From contig JAEAMQ010000072.1 of assembly GCA_016901395.1 (NCBI GenBank), forward strand, positions 1 through 40,397: 40,397 bases of DNA, in the 5' to 3' direction. A model generated the notes under the pieces. It saw only the letters and a list, made by a program, of their open reading frames with translations, had not been told where the DNA came from and did no database searches. This DNA is from Prevotella sp. GTDB lineage: Bacteria; Bacteroidota; Bacteroidia; Bacteroidales; Bacteroidaceae. A program made the position numbers and the translations under genes. Below, piece by piece: positions 26,213-35,795 of this stretch. Position 1 is the stretch's first letter. Each line of letters begins with the position of its first letter.

Positions 26213-28693
26213 ATGAGTAAAAAACAGAATACATCGATTCAGATGTTTGCCGACTTCGAAGGCGATATCACCGCCCTGTTGAACACCGAGGCACCTGAAG
26301 AGATTCCCGTACTTGCCACCCGCAACATGGTTCTTTTTCCCGGAGTATTGGTTCCGATTCTCATAGGGCGTAAGGCAAGTATGAACTTAGCCAAGAAACT
26401 TAGTAAGAACTCAAAAGACAATATCTGCGCCATCTTCTGCCAGCGCAACTCTGATGTCGACACCCCCGCCGGCAACGAACTCTATGAGTATGGCGTATAT
26501 GCCCGGCTGGTGCGCGTCATAGAGATGCCCACGCCCGACAACGTGACGGCTATCTTCCAGTCTATGGGCAAGTGCCGGCTGAAGACCATCACGAGCGTGA
26601 AGCCTTTCTACAAAGGCATCGTAGACCCCGCCCCCGACGAGATGCCGGCCGACGACGACTCTGAGTTCAAGACCCTCATCGACGACCTGCGCTCCTCGAC
26701 CGAGGAGCTGATCAAGAGCAGCGACGAGATTCCCGATGACATTCTGATGACCATCAAGAACCTCACCAACCCCATCATGTTCACCAATTTTGTGTGCACC
26801 AACCTGCCGCTGTCGGTGAAAGACAAGATCAAACTGCTCGAATACAACAACCTCAAGGAGCGTATCATCGAACTGTTGAAGATTGAAAACCGTGAAATTC
26901 AGCTGCAGCAGTTGAAAAACCAGATACACCAGAAGACGCGTGAGGACCTTGACGAGCAGCAGAAGGAGTATTTCCTGCAGCAGCAGATGAAGAATATCAA
27001 GGAGGAACTCGGGGGCAACGAAGGGTCGCCCGAGAAGGCTGAGCTGCAGGAGAAGGCCAAGAAGATGAAGTGGCCCGAGGAGATTGCCAAGACCTTTTAC
27101 AAGGAGTTGGACAAGCTTGACATGTTCAATCCGCAGAGTCCGGAATACAGCGTGCAGCTCAACTATCTGCAACAGATGACCGCTCTGCCGTGGGGACACT
27201 TCACACAAGACAGCCTCGACCTCAAGCGCGCCAAGCGGGTGCTCGATCAGGACCACTACGGCATGGAGAAAGTGAAGGAGCGCATCCTCGAATATCTGGC
27301 CGTATTGCAGTTGCGTGGCGACCTGAAATCGCCCATCATCTGCCTCTACGGTCCTCCGGGAGTGGGCAAGACGTCGCTCGGCAAGAGCATCGCCTCGGCC
27401 ATGAAGCGCAAGTATGTGCGCATGTCGCTGGGCGGACTCCACGACGAGAGCGAGATACGCGGACACCGCCGCACCTACGTAGGTGCCATGCCGGGACGCA
27501 TCATCAAGAGCATTCAGAAAGCCGGCTCATCCAATCCCGTGTTTATTCTCGACGAGATCGACAAGGTGACGCAGAACACCATCAACGGCGACCCGTCGTC
27601 GGCACTGCTCGAAGTGCTCGACCCCGAGCAGAACTCGGCCTTCCACGACAATTTCCTCGACGTGGACTACGACCTCTCCAAGACCCTGTTTATTGCCACG
27701 GCCAACGACCTCAACACCATTCCGCGCCCGCTGCTCGACCGTATGGAGATCATCGAGGTGTCGGGATACATCACCGAGGAGAAGATAGAGATTGCCAAAC
27801 GCCATCTCGTTCCGCGTGAGTTGGCCAACACCGGACTCGACAAAAACGACCCGAAGCTGAAGTTTACCAAGCAGGCTCTGGAGAAGATCATAGAGCAATA
27901 CACCCGTGAGAGTGGCGTGAGACAACTCGAAAAACAAATCAACAAAGCCCTGCGCAAGCTCGCTTTCCGCAAGGCTTTGGAGGGCGAACTGCCCGCGACG
28001 ACCATCAATCCGTCGGAGATCGAAGGCCTGCTGGGCAAGCCGCCATTCTATCGCGACATCTATCAGGGCAACGATTATGCCGGCGTGGTGACCGGACTGG
28101 CGTGGACAAGCGTGGGCGGTGAGATACTGTTTATCGAGACTTCGCTGTCCAAAGGCAAGGCCGGCAAACTCACGTTGACGGGTAATCTCGGCGACGTGAT
28201 GAAGGAAAGCGCCATCATTGCCCTGCAATACGTCAAGGCCCACAGTGAGACGCTCAACGTCGACTCACGCATTTTTGACAACTGGAACATCCATATCCAT
28301 GTGCCCGAAGGAGCCACACCGAAGGACGGTCCGTCGGCGGGCATCACCATCGCCACGTCGATTGCGTCGGCCATTACGCAGCGCAAGGTGCGCAAGAACA
28401 CCGCCATGACAGGCGAAATCACGCTCCGTGGCAAGGTGCTTCCGGTGGGCGGCATCAAGGAGAAGATACTCGCCGCCAAGCGTGCCGGTATCACCGACAT
28501 CCTCATGTGCCGCGACAACCGCAAGGATATCGAGGAAATCCCCGAGAAATACCGCACCGGAGTGGAGTTCCATTACGTGGAGAATGTGCAGGATGTATGG
28601 AACTTTGCCCTCACCGATGAGATTGTGGACCATCCCGTAGACCTCACCGTCCGCGAGACTCCCGAGCTGAAAGTAGACAACCCCGGAGCATAA
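26213..28693 (+). CDS. lon: ATP-dependent protease Lon
   Basis: Lon degrades misfolded and regulatory proteins in the cytoplasm. The start [20 protein letters not shown] gives 826 residues. The N-terminal LON domain runs to about 220 ([20 protein letters not shown]), then a coiled-coil part, the AAA+ module with Walker [14 protein letters not shown] (about 380) and Walker B FILDEIDK. The C-terminal Ser-Lys protease has the catalytic Ser in [14 protein letters not shown] (about 707) and the Lys in [14 protein letters not shown] (about 750). All catalytic residues are present. It is followed by tgt after 26 nt, so the two are probably co-transcribed. Confidence 0.97.
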   Translation: MSKKQNTSIQMFADFEGDITALLNTEAPEEIPVLATRNMVLFPGVLVPILIGRKASMNLAKKLSKNSKDNICAIFCQRNSDVDTPAGNELYEYGVYARLVRVIEMPTPDNVTAIFQSMGKCRLKTITSVKPFYKGIVDPAPDEMPADDDSEFKTLIDDLRSSTEELIKSSDEIPDDILMTIKNLTNPIMFTNFVCTNLPLSVKDKIKLLEYNNLKERIIELLKIENREIQLQQLKNQIHQKTREDLDEQQKEYFLQQQMKNIKEELGGNEGSPEKAELQEKAKKMKWPEEIAKTFYKELDKLDMFNPQSPEYSVQLNYLQQMTALPWGHFTQDSLDLKRAKRVLDQDHYGMEKVKERILEYLAVLQLRGDLKSPIICLYGPPGVGKTSLGKSIASAMKRKYVRMSLGGLHDESEIRGHRRTYVGAMPGRIIKSIQKAGSSNPVFILDEIDKVTQNTINGDPSSALLEVLDPEQNSAFHDNFLDVDYDLSKTLFIATANDLNTIPRPLLDRMEIIEVSGYITEEKIEIAKRHLVPRELANTGLDKNDPKLKFTKQALEKIIEQYTRESGVRQLEKQINKALRKLAFRKALEGELPATTINPSEIEGLLGKPPFYRDIYQGNDYAGVVTGLAWTSVGGEILFIETSLSKGKAGKLTLTGNLGDVMKESAIIALQYVKAHSETLNVDSRIFDNWNIHIHVPEGATPKDGPSAGITIATSIASAITQRKVRKNTAMTGEITLRGKVLPVGGIKEKILAAKRAGITDILMCRDNRKDIEEIPEKYRTGVEFHYVENVQDVWNFALTDEIVDHPVDLTVRETPELKVDNPGA

Positions 28694-28719
28694 CCCCACC
28701 GCAGCAACACGCTTTCAAC

Positions 28720-29847
28720 ATGACATTCGAATTGCAACATACTGACGCCTGCAGCGATGCGCGCACCGGACTCATTACCACAGACCACGGCCAAATCAAG
28801 ACTCCGATCTTCATGCCGGTAGGAACCTGTGGCAGTGTGAAGGGTGTCCACTTCGCCGAACTGCGCGAACAGGTGAAAGCACAGATCATTCTGGGCAACA
28901 CCTATCATCTCTATCTCCGTCCGGGACTTGACATCTTGCGCAAGGCCGGCGGTCTCCACGGCTTCAACGGATGGGAGCGTCCCATCCTGACCGATAGCGG
29001 AGGCTTCCAGGTTTTCTCCCTCACGGGCATCCGCAAACTGCGCGAGGAGGGTTGCGAGTTTAGGTCGCACATCGACGGTTCCAGGCATTTCTTCACGCCG
29101 GAAAACGTGATGGACACCGAGCGCATCATCGGAGCCGACATCATGATGGCCTTCGACGAGTGTCCGCCGGGGCAGAGCGACTACCAGTATGCCAAGCAGT
29201 CGTTGCAGCTCACGCAGCGATGGCTCGACCGGTGCTGCCAGCGTTTTGCCGAGACTGAGCCGCTCTACGGCTACCGGCAGAGCCTGTTCCCCATCGTGCA
29301 AGGCTGCACCTACAAGGACCTCCGGCAGGAAGCGGCCAAATATGTGGCCGACAAGGGAGCCGACGGCAATGCCATCGGCGGTCTGGCCGTGGGCGAACCG
29401 ACCGAGGTGATGTATGAGATGATCGAGGTGGTGAATGAAATTCTGCCCAAGGACAAGCCCCGATACCTCATGGGTGTGGGCACGCCGCAGAACATATTGG
29501 AGGCCATCGAGCGTGGTGTGGATATGTTCGACTGCGTGATGCCCACCCGCAACGGCCGCAACGCGATGCTCTTCAGCTATCAGGGCACGATGAACATGAG
29601 GAACAAGAAGTGGGAGGACGACTTCTCTCCGATAGACATCGACGGCTGCGATGTGGACCGCATCTACACCAAAGCCTATCTCCACCACCTGTTCAAAGCC
29701 GGCGAACTGCTCGCCATGCAGATAGCCAGCATCCACAATCTCGCCTTCTACCTCCGGCTGGTGACCGATGCACGCCAGCACATCGAGCAGGGCGACTTCG
29801 TGCAATGGAAAGCATCGGTCATCGACCAATTAGGCCGTCGCGCATGA
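28720..29847 (+). CDS. tgt: tRNA-guanine transglycosylase (queuine tRNA-ribosyltransferase)
   Basis: TGT exchanges guanine-34 of GUN-anticodon tRNAs for preQ1 on the way to queuosine. Motifs: PIFMPVGTCGSVKGV, the active-site block ILTDSGGFQVFSL, MMAFDECPPG, GGLAVGEPTEVMYEMIE, and FDCVMPTRNGRNAMLF. Length 375. In the zinc-site region the sequence is DIDGCDVDRIYTKAYLHHLF then IASIHNL. By alignment with the E. coli C-x-C-x2-C pattern only one Cys remains, the others being Asp, so zinc binding is doubtful; I believe this is common in Bacteroidota TGTs. Second gene of the lon operon. Confidence 0.95.
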   Translation: MTFELQHTDACSDARTGLITTDHGQIKTPIFMPVGTCGSVKGVHFAELREQVKAQIILGNTYHLYLRPGLDILRKAGGLHGFNGWERPILTDSGGFQVFSLTGIRKLREEGCEFRSHIDGSRHFFTPENVMDTERIIGADIMMAFDECPPGQSDYQYAKQSLQLTQRWLDRCCQRFAETEPLYGYRQSLFPIVQGCTYKDLRQEAAKYVADKGADGNAIGGLAVGEPTEVMYEMIEVVNEILPKDKPRYLMGVGTPQNILEAIERGVDMFDCVMPTRNGRNAMLFSYQGTMNMRNKKWEDDFSPIDIDGCDVDRIYTKAYLHHLFKAGELLAMQIASIHNLAFYLRLVTDARQHIEQGDFVQWKASVIDQLGRRA

Positions 29848-29888
29848 AAAAGCTAATATTCAAGCCAGAAATGGCCAACGATTAGGTA

Positions 29889-29900
29889 TCGTGCGCACGA
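29889..29900. promoter_or_regulatory. 12-bp perfect palindrome before the LptF/G gene
   Basis: TCGTGCGCACGA reads the same on both strands and is flanked by CGATTAG and CGATTAA. It lies 20 nt before the ATG at 29920. It could be a protein-binding site or a small hairpin covering the translation start; neither is shown. Confidence 0.3.
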
Positions 29901-29919
29901 CGATTAAGCATTATCTTCA

Positions 29920-31194
29920 ATGAAAAGCTATCACAAACTTCGCAAACACGTCAGGATATATAAACTGAGACGCTGGCTCGACCGGCGTTTCTCCTGGCTC
30001 CGACGCATCTTCCAGTGGATAGGGCAACACACCCGACGCACGCAGAAGGTGTTCAGATGGTTGGCGAAGAAACTCTTCTTCCTCAAATATCTCAATCCCT
30101 TCCGATATATCAAACGCATCGACTGGTATATCATCCGGAAGTTTATTGGGACATATATCTTCTCCATTTTTCTCATCATCTCCATCTCGATTGTCTTCGA
30201 CGTGAATGAGAACCTGGCGCGATTTACACAGTATCATGCGCCCCTCAGGGCCATTGTCTTCGACTATTACGCCAACTTCATCCCGTATTTCACCAATCTC
30301 TTCAGCGCGTTGTTCGTGTTTATCGCCGTGATTTTCTTCACTTCGAAACTGGCGGGAAACTCCGAAATCATCGCGATGCTGGCCACGGGCATCTCGTTCA
30401 AGCGCCTGCTCAGACCCTACATGATATCGTGTATGCTCATCGCAGGACTGTCCTACTACCTCTCCGCCTATGTCATTCCTCACGGAACGGTCATCCGGCA
30501 GAACTTCGAGACGATGTATAAGAACAAGAAGAAGAACACGTCGGCCGAGAATGTGCAGCTGCAAGTGGGTCGCGGTGTCATCGCCTACATCCAGCATTAC
30601 GACAACAACCTGAAGAAGGGATATGGTTTCTGCCTCGACAGTTTCAAGGACAAGAAGCTCGTGTCGCACCTCACGGCCATGGAGGTGCAGTATGACACCA
30701 TCTCCGACACGAAGTATCACTGGCGCCTGCGCAACTGGAAGGTGCGCCAACTCCAGGGTCTTCGCGAGCACATCACCAGCGGTTCGGAGAAAGATTCCAT
30801 CATCATGATGGAGCCCACCGACCTCGTCTATTCCAAGGGTCAGCAGGAGACCTTCACCTCGCCGGAGCTGAAGGACTACATCTCCAAGCAGATAGACCGA
30901 GGCTCGGGCAATGTGGTGCAGTATCAGGTGGAGTATCACAAGCGCATCGCCTCATCGTTTGCCGCCTTCATCCTCACCATCATCGGCGCGTCGCTGTCGT
31001 CGCGCAAGCGCAAGGGCGGCATGGGACTCTACCTCGGCATAGGTCTCGCGCTGAGCTTTGCCTATATCATGCTGCAAACGGTGTCGGCCACGTTTGCCAT
31101 CAATGCCGGCTTCCCGCCGATGCTGGCAGCATGGATGCCCAACCTGCTGTTTGCCATCATCGCCTTCGTATGCTATCGCAACGCACCCAATTAA
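29920..31194 (+). CDS. LptF/LptG (YjgP/YjgQ) family permease
   Basis: An inner-membrane subunit of the LPS exporter LptB2FG. The family core starts at about residue 66 with RIDWYIIRKFIGTYIFSIFL. Helices follow at about 75-95, 118-140, 160-185 and three more after residue 345, with the periplasmic beta-jellyroll domain between. LAGNSEIIAMLATGISFKRL is the coupling region. Length 424. About 65 residues precede the core and are rich in Arg, Trp and Lys (for example RRWLDRRFSWLRRIFQW), which is unusual; no internal ATG before the core offers a shorter start. LptF and LptG cannot be told apart here. Third gene of the lon-tgt set. Confidence 0.9.
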   Translation: MKSYHKLRKHVRIYKLRRWLDRRFSWLRRIFQWIGQHTRRTQKVFRWLAKKLFFLKYLNPFRYIKRIDWYIIRKFIGTYIFSIFLIISISIVFDVNENLARFTQYHAPLRAIVFDYYANFIPYFTNLFSALFVFIAVIFFTSKLAGNSEIIAMLATGISFKRLLRPYMISCMLIAGLSYYLSAYVIPHGTVIRQNFETMYKNKKKNTSAENVQLQVGRGVIAYIQHYDNNLKKGYGFCLDSFKDKKLVSHLTAMEVQYDTISDTKYHWRLRNWKVRQLQGLREHITSGSEKDSIIMMEPTDLVYSKGQQETFTSPELKDYISKQIDRGSGNVVQYQVEYHKRIASSFAAFILTIIGASLSSRKRKGGMGLYLGIGLALSFAYIMLQTVSATFAINAGFPPMLAAWMPNLLFAIIAFVCYRNAPN

Positions 31195-31341
31195 GCCCGC
31201 TCACGACCCTCACCCCAGCCCCACATGGCCAACGATTAGAGACAAAAGAAACATTAAAGCCAACGGCGAACCGTCACGATGCCCACTCCGGCGCAGGCAA
31301 AACAGATGTCGTATCGCCACATTACACAAAAGAAAAGAAAC

Positions 31342-33072
31342 ATGAAATTTGAAGAATTAGATTTAAATGATAACATTCTCGACTCGCTCTACGACATGAA
31401 TTTCGAGGAGTGCACGCCCGTTCAGGAGAATTGTATTCCCGAAATCCTCAAGGGACACGACCTCATGGGAGTGGCACAGACCGGCACCGGCAAGACGGCG
31501 GCCTATCTGCTACCCATCCTCTCAATGATCGACGACGGCGGATACCCCAAGGATGCCGTCAACTGCGTCATCATGTCGCCCACCCGCGAGCTCGCGCAGC
31601 AGATAGACCAGGCCATGCAAGGCTTCTCCTACTATCTTGAAGGCGTGTCGAGCGTGGCTGTCTACGGCGGCAACGACGGCAACCGCTACGACCAGGAAAT
31701 GAAGAGTATGCGCATGGGTGCCGACGTGATCATCGCCACTCCGGGCCGTCTCATCTCCCACATCAGTATGGGCAACATCGACCTGAGCCGCGTGAGCTTC
31801 TTCGTACTCGATGAAGCCGACCGCATGCTCGACATGGGTTTCTCCGACGACATCATGAAGATAGCGTCCTATCTGCCCAAGACTTGCCAGACCATCATGT
31901 TCTCGGCCACCATGCCCAAGGACATTGAGAAGATGGCGCAAAACCTGCTGAAGAATCCCGTCGAGGTGAAACTTGCCGTGAGCAAGCCCGCCGAGAAGAT
32001 CAAGCAGAGTGCTTATATCTGCTACACCACGCAGAAACTCGAGATCATCAAAGACATCTTCAAGGCCGGAAACCTGCAGCGCGTCATCATCTTCTCGGGT
32101 TCGAAGCAGAAAGTGAAGCAGATCAACCAGGCCCTTACACAGCTGAAAATCAACAGCGGCGAGATGCATTCCGACCTCGACCAGACCCAGAGAGACGACA
32201 TCATGTTCCGTTTCAAGAGCGGACAGATAGACGTTCTCGTGGCCACCGACATCGTGGCGCGTGGCATCGACATCGACGACATCGCGATGGTCATCAACTA
32301 TGACGTGCCCCGCGACACCGAGGACTATGTGCACCGCATCGGCCGTACGGCACGTGCCGACCGCGACGGCGTGGCCATCACGCTCGTCAACGAGGACGAC
32401 ATGTATGCCTTCCGCCAGATCGAGAAGTTCCTCGACAAGGACATTGAGAAAAATCCGCTGCCCGAGGGCTGTGGCGAGGGTCCCGAATACAACACTTCGA
32501 AGAACCCGCGCAAGACGTCGGCCAAGAGCCGTCGCCGCCAAAACCGCGACGAGACAGCCCACAAGAAGGCCAAGCAGCATGCTCACGGCCGCGACGAGGC
32601 CAATCCGCGCAACAACCGTCAGCGTCGCGACGACAACGCCTCCAAGCCCCGCAACGAGGGCCAGAACGATGCCGCCACCACCCCACAGGACAGCCAGAAG
32701 AGCCAGAGCGAGCAGCCGCGCAACAACGAGCGCCGCGACAACAACCGCCGGAAGAACAACCGTCAGCGTCGCGACAATGCCCAACAGCAGGGCGAGCAGA
32801 CCGCAGCCGCCACGCAGGGCAGCTCCGCCGCAGAGGGCACGTCAAACAACAACCGGAGGAAAAACAACCGCCAGCGTCGCGACAACGACGGCAACAAGCG
32901 TCGCAACGACGACAACCGCTGGGACAAAAACCGCCGCAACGACAAGAAACGTGGACCGCGCCAGCAGCGTAAGAACATGGCTGCCGCCACCGCCGAAGCT
33001 CCGAAGGAATCGGGTCTGAAGTCGATGATCCGCAAACCGCTGAAGTGGCTCAGGTCGTTGGGTAAGAAATAA
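31342..33072 (+). CDS. DEAD-box ATP-dependent RNA helicase (RhlE/DeaD-like)
   Basis: An RNA-remodelling helicase acting in ribosome assembly or RNA decay. The ATG at 31342 (MKFEELDLNDNILDSLYDMN) gives 576 residues; an earlier in-frame ATG lacks family similarity. Core motifs in order: FEECTPVQ, AQTGTGKT, PTRELAQQ, TPGR, VLDEADRMLDMGF, FSATM, VATDIVARGIDIDD, HRIGRTARA. After about residue 375 comes a 200-residue low-complexity tail rich in Arg, Asn, Asp and Lys with repeats such as NNRRKNNRQRRDN (at least twice). It is probably disordered and RNA-binding. It ends the lon-side gene set; the large hairpin at 33113-33218 follows. Confidence 0.95.
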   Translation: MKFEELDLNDNILDSLYDMNFEECTPVQENCIPEILKGHDLMGVAQTGTGKTAAYLLPILSMIDDGGYPKDAVNCVIMSPTRELAQQIDQAMQGFSYYLEGVSSVAVYGGNDGNRYDQEMKSMRMGADVIIATPGRLISHISMGNIDLSRVSFFVLDEADRMLDMGFSDDIMKIASYLPKTCQTIMFSATMPKDIEKMAQNLLKNPVEVKLAVSKPAEKIKQSAYICYTTQKLEIIKDIFKAGNLQRVIIFSGSKQKVKQINQALTQLKINSGEMHSDLDQTQRDDIMFRFKSGQIDVLVATDIVARGIDIDDIAMVINYDVPRDTEDYVHRIGRTARADRDGVAITLVNEDDMYAFRQIEKFLDKDIEKNPLPEGCGEGPEYNTSKNPRKTSAKSRRRQNRDETAHKKAKQHAHGRDEANPRNNRQRRDDNASKPRNEGQNDAATTPQDSQKSQSEQPRNNERRDNNRRKNNRQRRDNAQQQGEQTAAATQGSSAAEGTSNNNRRKNNRQRRDNDGNKRRNDDNRWDKNRRNDKKRGPRQQRKNMAAATAEAPKESGLKSMIRKPLKWLRSLGKK

Positions 33073-33112
33073 ACGCAGAAAGTCGTAAGACAACATCAAC
33101 TATTAAAACGCG

Positions 33113-33219
33113 AAAAGGCTGTGACCAAGGCCTGTCACGCGGCAGATTTCATACGGACCACCGATGTTCCGACACTGAATCTTCCACAAAGACAATCCTT
33201 GATTCACAGCCTTTTTTTT
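33113..33219 (+). terminator. Large hairpin with U tract after the helicase gene
   Basis: AAAAGGCTGTGA (33113-33124) pairs with TCACAGCCTTTT (33204-33215), and CCAAGG next to it pairs with CCTTG, so the stem is about 16 bp with a small bulge. It encloses about 66 nt and is followed by a run of T. It acts as a plausible terminator for the helicase transcript; the long apical part could be a separate structured RNA. Confidence 0.65.
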
Positions 33220-33548
33220 ATCTTATGATGGGTTATAGACAGCAGTCCTGCCACACTTTGACCTGATTTCCGGCTCCAGAATGTCAGTCGGCACCTGCGT
33301 GCGACAGACGACAGGCCCACCCCCACACACACGTTGAACCGAAAAGAAGAGGCCAACGGCCAAAGTCTCATCTCCCATCAGCTGAACACCGGTCGCAGTA
33401 GGCATTCCCAGCCCCCCCCCCTTATATCACGTCACAGAATGCCAGACTCCCACCAACGGCCGTCGCAACGCCAGTCGGTCATTAAAGGGTTTAACATCAT
33501 TTTAGTTTAAAAATATACACGAAATATCTACCTTCCAGATTATTTTCG
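33220..33548. other. Non-coding gap before the KamA-like gene, with a C10 tract
   Basis: No convincing gene is present. Ten consecutive C occur at 33412-33421. The stretch after 33480 turns AT-rich towards the promoter. Confidence 0.5.
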
Positions 33549-33556
33549 TATCTTTG
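33549..33556 (+). promoter_or_regulatory. -7 promoter element of the KamA-like gene
   Basis: TATCTTTG on the plus strand matches TAnnTTTG. It predicts a leader of about 135 nt to the ATG at 33699, long enough for a control element, though no known riboswitch is recognised. Confidence 0.6.
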
Positions 33557-33698
33557 TTAACACTTGAATGAACCGGATTTATGGTTTGCTCACTTATTTT
33601 GCAACCGTAAATTGACCACCACTCCCAACGGATGACTACCTGCAAGGATAGCACATTCCACATGCTGAAATCACAAATTGATAACGATAAAACCGTCG

Positions 33699-35795
33699 AT
33701 GCGTATGAAACAAAAGAAAATGACACTCACATCAGAAGATGTCAAGATCATGTTCGAAACACGTTTACCCACCCTATGTCAGTTAGCCCTCAGCTGTCAC
33801 AATGCCCATGACTTCAAACAGCAATTGAGTCTGCATCTCCATCTCGTCGGCAACGCCTCCCTGTCTCCGGCAGAAAACAATATCAGAAGGCTCATAGAGC
33901 ATGACCAGCACACCATCTTGGAAGCCTCTTCCGAACAGACACTGACGCTACGCACTATCACCCTCCTGTGGAATTTCCTCAAGGGTATTCCTCAAGACCA
34001 AACGGTCTCTGCTGATTTCTACTTAGACGTTTACAAGCAATTTGAGAGGCTGTCGGCCCCCTACCCCGACCAGCCCGACCGCAAGCTGGTATTGAAATGG
34101 ATGAAAAGATGGGAGTCGGGCATCACTCCCCGGATGGTCGCCATCAGGGCCGCCACCAAGCAGCAGATCATCGACCGACTCATCACCCGCATAGAAACCC
34201 ATCATTCTGACAAGAGCCGATATGTCTTCCCGCCCCATGCCTCACCACAGGAAAAAAGAGCGATGGTGGAAAGCTGGTGGAACGACCACCGGTTCCACCT
34301 TGCCATGGCCGCCCGCAGCCTGAGAGAGCTCAACCGCCTGATGGGCGACACCATGTCCGAAGAGATGAAAACCATCTATCGGGAGGCCCACGCCAAAGGC
34401 ATTCCGGTCTTTGTCACCCCCTATTACCTGTCTCTCATAGATCTCTCCGGCCAGCAATTTGACGATGCCTCCCTGCGTTCCTATGTCTTCTACTCGCGCC
34501 CTCTTGTCGAAACCTTCGGCCAGATCAAGGCATGGGAGCGAGAAGACATCATCGAAAACGGCAAGCCCAATGCCGCGGGATGGCTGCTGCCCGAGGGCAA
34601 CAACATCCACCGACGCTATCCCGAAGTGGCCATCCTCATTCCCGACACCATGGGAAGGGCCTGCGGCGGGCTCTGCGCCTCCTGCCAACGGCTGTACGAC
34701 TTCCAAAGCGGCAGGTTCAACTTCGACCTCGAAAACCTCAAGCCCAAGGAGACCTGGGACCATAAGCTCCACCGCCTGATGCAGTATTTCAGGGAAGACA
34801 AGCAGCTGCGCGACATCCTTATCACCGGCGGAGACGCTCTGATGAGCCGCAACAGCAGCCTGAACCACATCCTCGACGCTGTATATCAGATGGCCAGACA
34901 CAAACACGAGGACAACCTGCACCGTCCCGACGGCGGGAAATATGCCGAGATACAACGCATCCGGCTGGGCACACGCCTGCCCGTCTACCTACCCATGCGC
35001 ATAGACGACGAACTCATAACCATACTTCGCAACTTCAAAAAGAAAGCCGAAAAAATAGGCATCAGCCAGTTTTTCATACAAACCCATATCCAGACACCCT
35101 TGGAGGTTACGCCTGAACTGTGCCAGGCCGTCAGAAAACTTCATGAGGCAGGATGGACCGTCACCAATCAGCTGGTCTACACCGTTGCAGCATCAAGACG
35201 CGGACACACCGCACGGCTGAGACAGGTGTTAAACCAGATCGGGGTGCTCTGCTACTACACATTCATGGTAAAAGGGTTTGAAGAAAACCACACGGTCTTC
35301 ACCCCCAACAGCCGGCTGATGCAGGAACGGCTGGAGGAAAAAGCCATCGGAAGGCTGCACAACAGACACGACCACCTGATTGCAGCACTCATAGACGGCA
35401 GAAAAACACCTGAGAAATACATCAGGACCATCGAGCGACAGCAGGGCGTGCCCTTCCTCGCCACCGACAGAAGCGTCATCAACCTCCCCGGAGTAGGCAA
35501 AAGCATGACCTTCGGACTGGCCGGCATACTGCCAGACGGGCGAAGGATACTCGCCTTCGACCACGACCACACACGCCGCCACAGTCCGGTAATCAGCCGG
35601 ATGCCCGTGGTCTATATTCAGGAAAACAAGTCTGTCGCAGACTATCTGCGGCAGATAGCAGCCATGGGCGAAAATCCAGCGGAATACGAATCCATCTGGC
35701 AATACACCGACGGACAGACCGAGCCCCGCTTCGCCCTCTACGAATACCCTCCTACCCCATACACCATTACCAAAGAATATTCCAATCTCGGCTAA
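33699..35795 (+). CDS. KamA-family radical SAM protein (lysine 2,3-aminomutase-like)
   Basis: A PLP- and SAM-dependent enzyme related to lysine 2,3-aminomutase. The 4Fe-4S site CGGLCASC (C322, C326, C329) has the C-x3-C-x2-C spacing of radical SAM proteins. LITGGDALMS is the SAM-binding GGD block, and NLPGVGKS carries the likely PLP Lys (about K601). The protein has about 698 residues against 410-470 in true KamA. The extra length is mainly about 280 N-terminal residues of unknown role. ATGs at 33699, 33705 and 33720 are all possible; an upstream TTG is less likely. The substrate cannot be told from sequence. No neighbour suggests a pathway. Confidence 0.85.
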   Translation: MRMKQKKMTLTSEDVKIMFETRLPTLCQLALSCHNAHDFKQQLSLHLHLVGNASLSPAENNIRRLIEHDQHTILEASSEQTLTLRTITLLWNFLKGIPQDQTVSADFYLDVYKQFERLSAPYPDQPDRKLVLKWMKRWESGITPRMVAIRAATKQQIIDRLITRIETHHSDKSRYVFPPHASPQEKRAMVESWWNDHRFHLAMAARSLRELNRLMGDTMSEEMKTIYREAHAKGIPVFVTPYYLSLIDLSGQQFDDASLRSYVFYSRPLVETFGQIKAWEREDIIENGKPNAAGWLLPEGNNIHRRYPEVAILIPDTMGRACGGLCASCQRLYDFQSGRFNFDLENLKPKETWDHKLHRLMQYFREDKQLRDILITGGDALMSRNSSLNHILDAVYQMARHKHEDNLHRPDGGKYAEIQRIRLGTRLPVYLPMRIDDELITILRNFKKKAEKIGISQFFIQTHIQTPLEVTPELCQAVRKLHEAGWTVTNQLVYTVAASRRGHTARLRQVLNQIGVLCYYTFMVKGFEENHTVFTPNSRLMQERLEEKAIGRLHNRHDHLIAALIDGRKTPEKYIRTIERQQGVPFLATDRSVINLPGVGKSMTFGLAGILPDGRRILAFDHDHTRRHSPVISRMPVVYIQENKSVADYLRQIAAMGENPAEYESIWQYTDGQTEPRFALYEYPPTPYTITKEYSNLG

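Noticed and set aside
26411..27466. 351-codon frame antisense to lon, and similar long frames opposite tgt, the helicase and serpin genes
   Set aside because: Frames follow the codon bias of the sense genes and show no family motifs.
33412..33480. CRISPR-like or tRNA features in the long gaps
   Set aside because: No regularly spaced repeats with spacers and no cloverleaf with a TTC-loop were seen in any gap.
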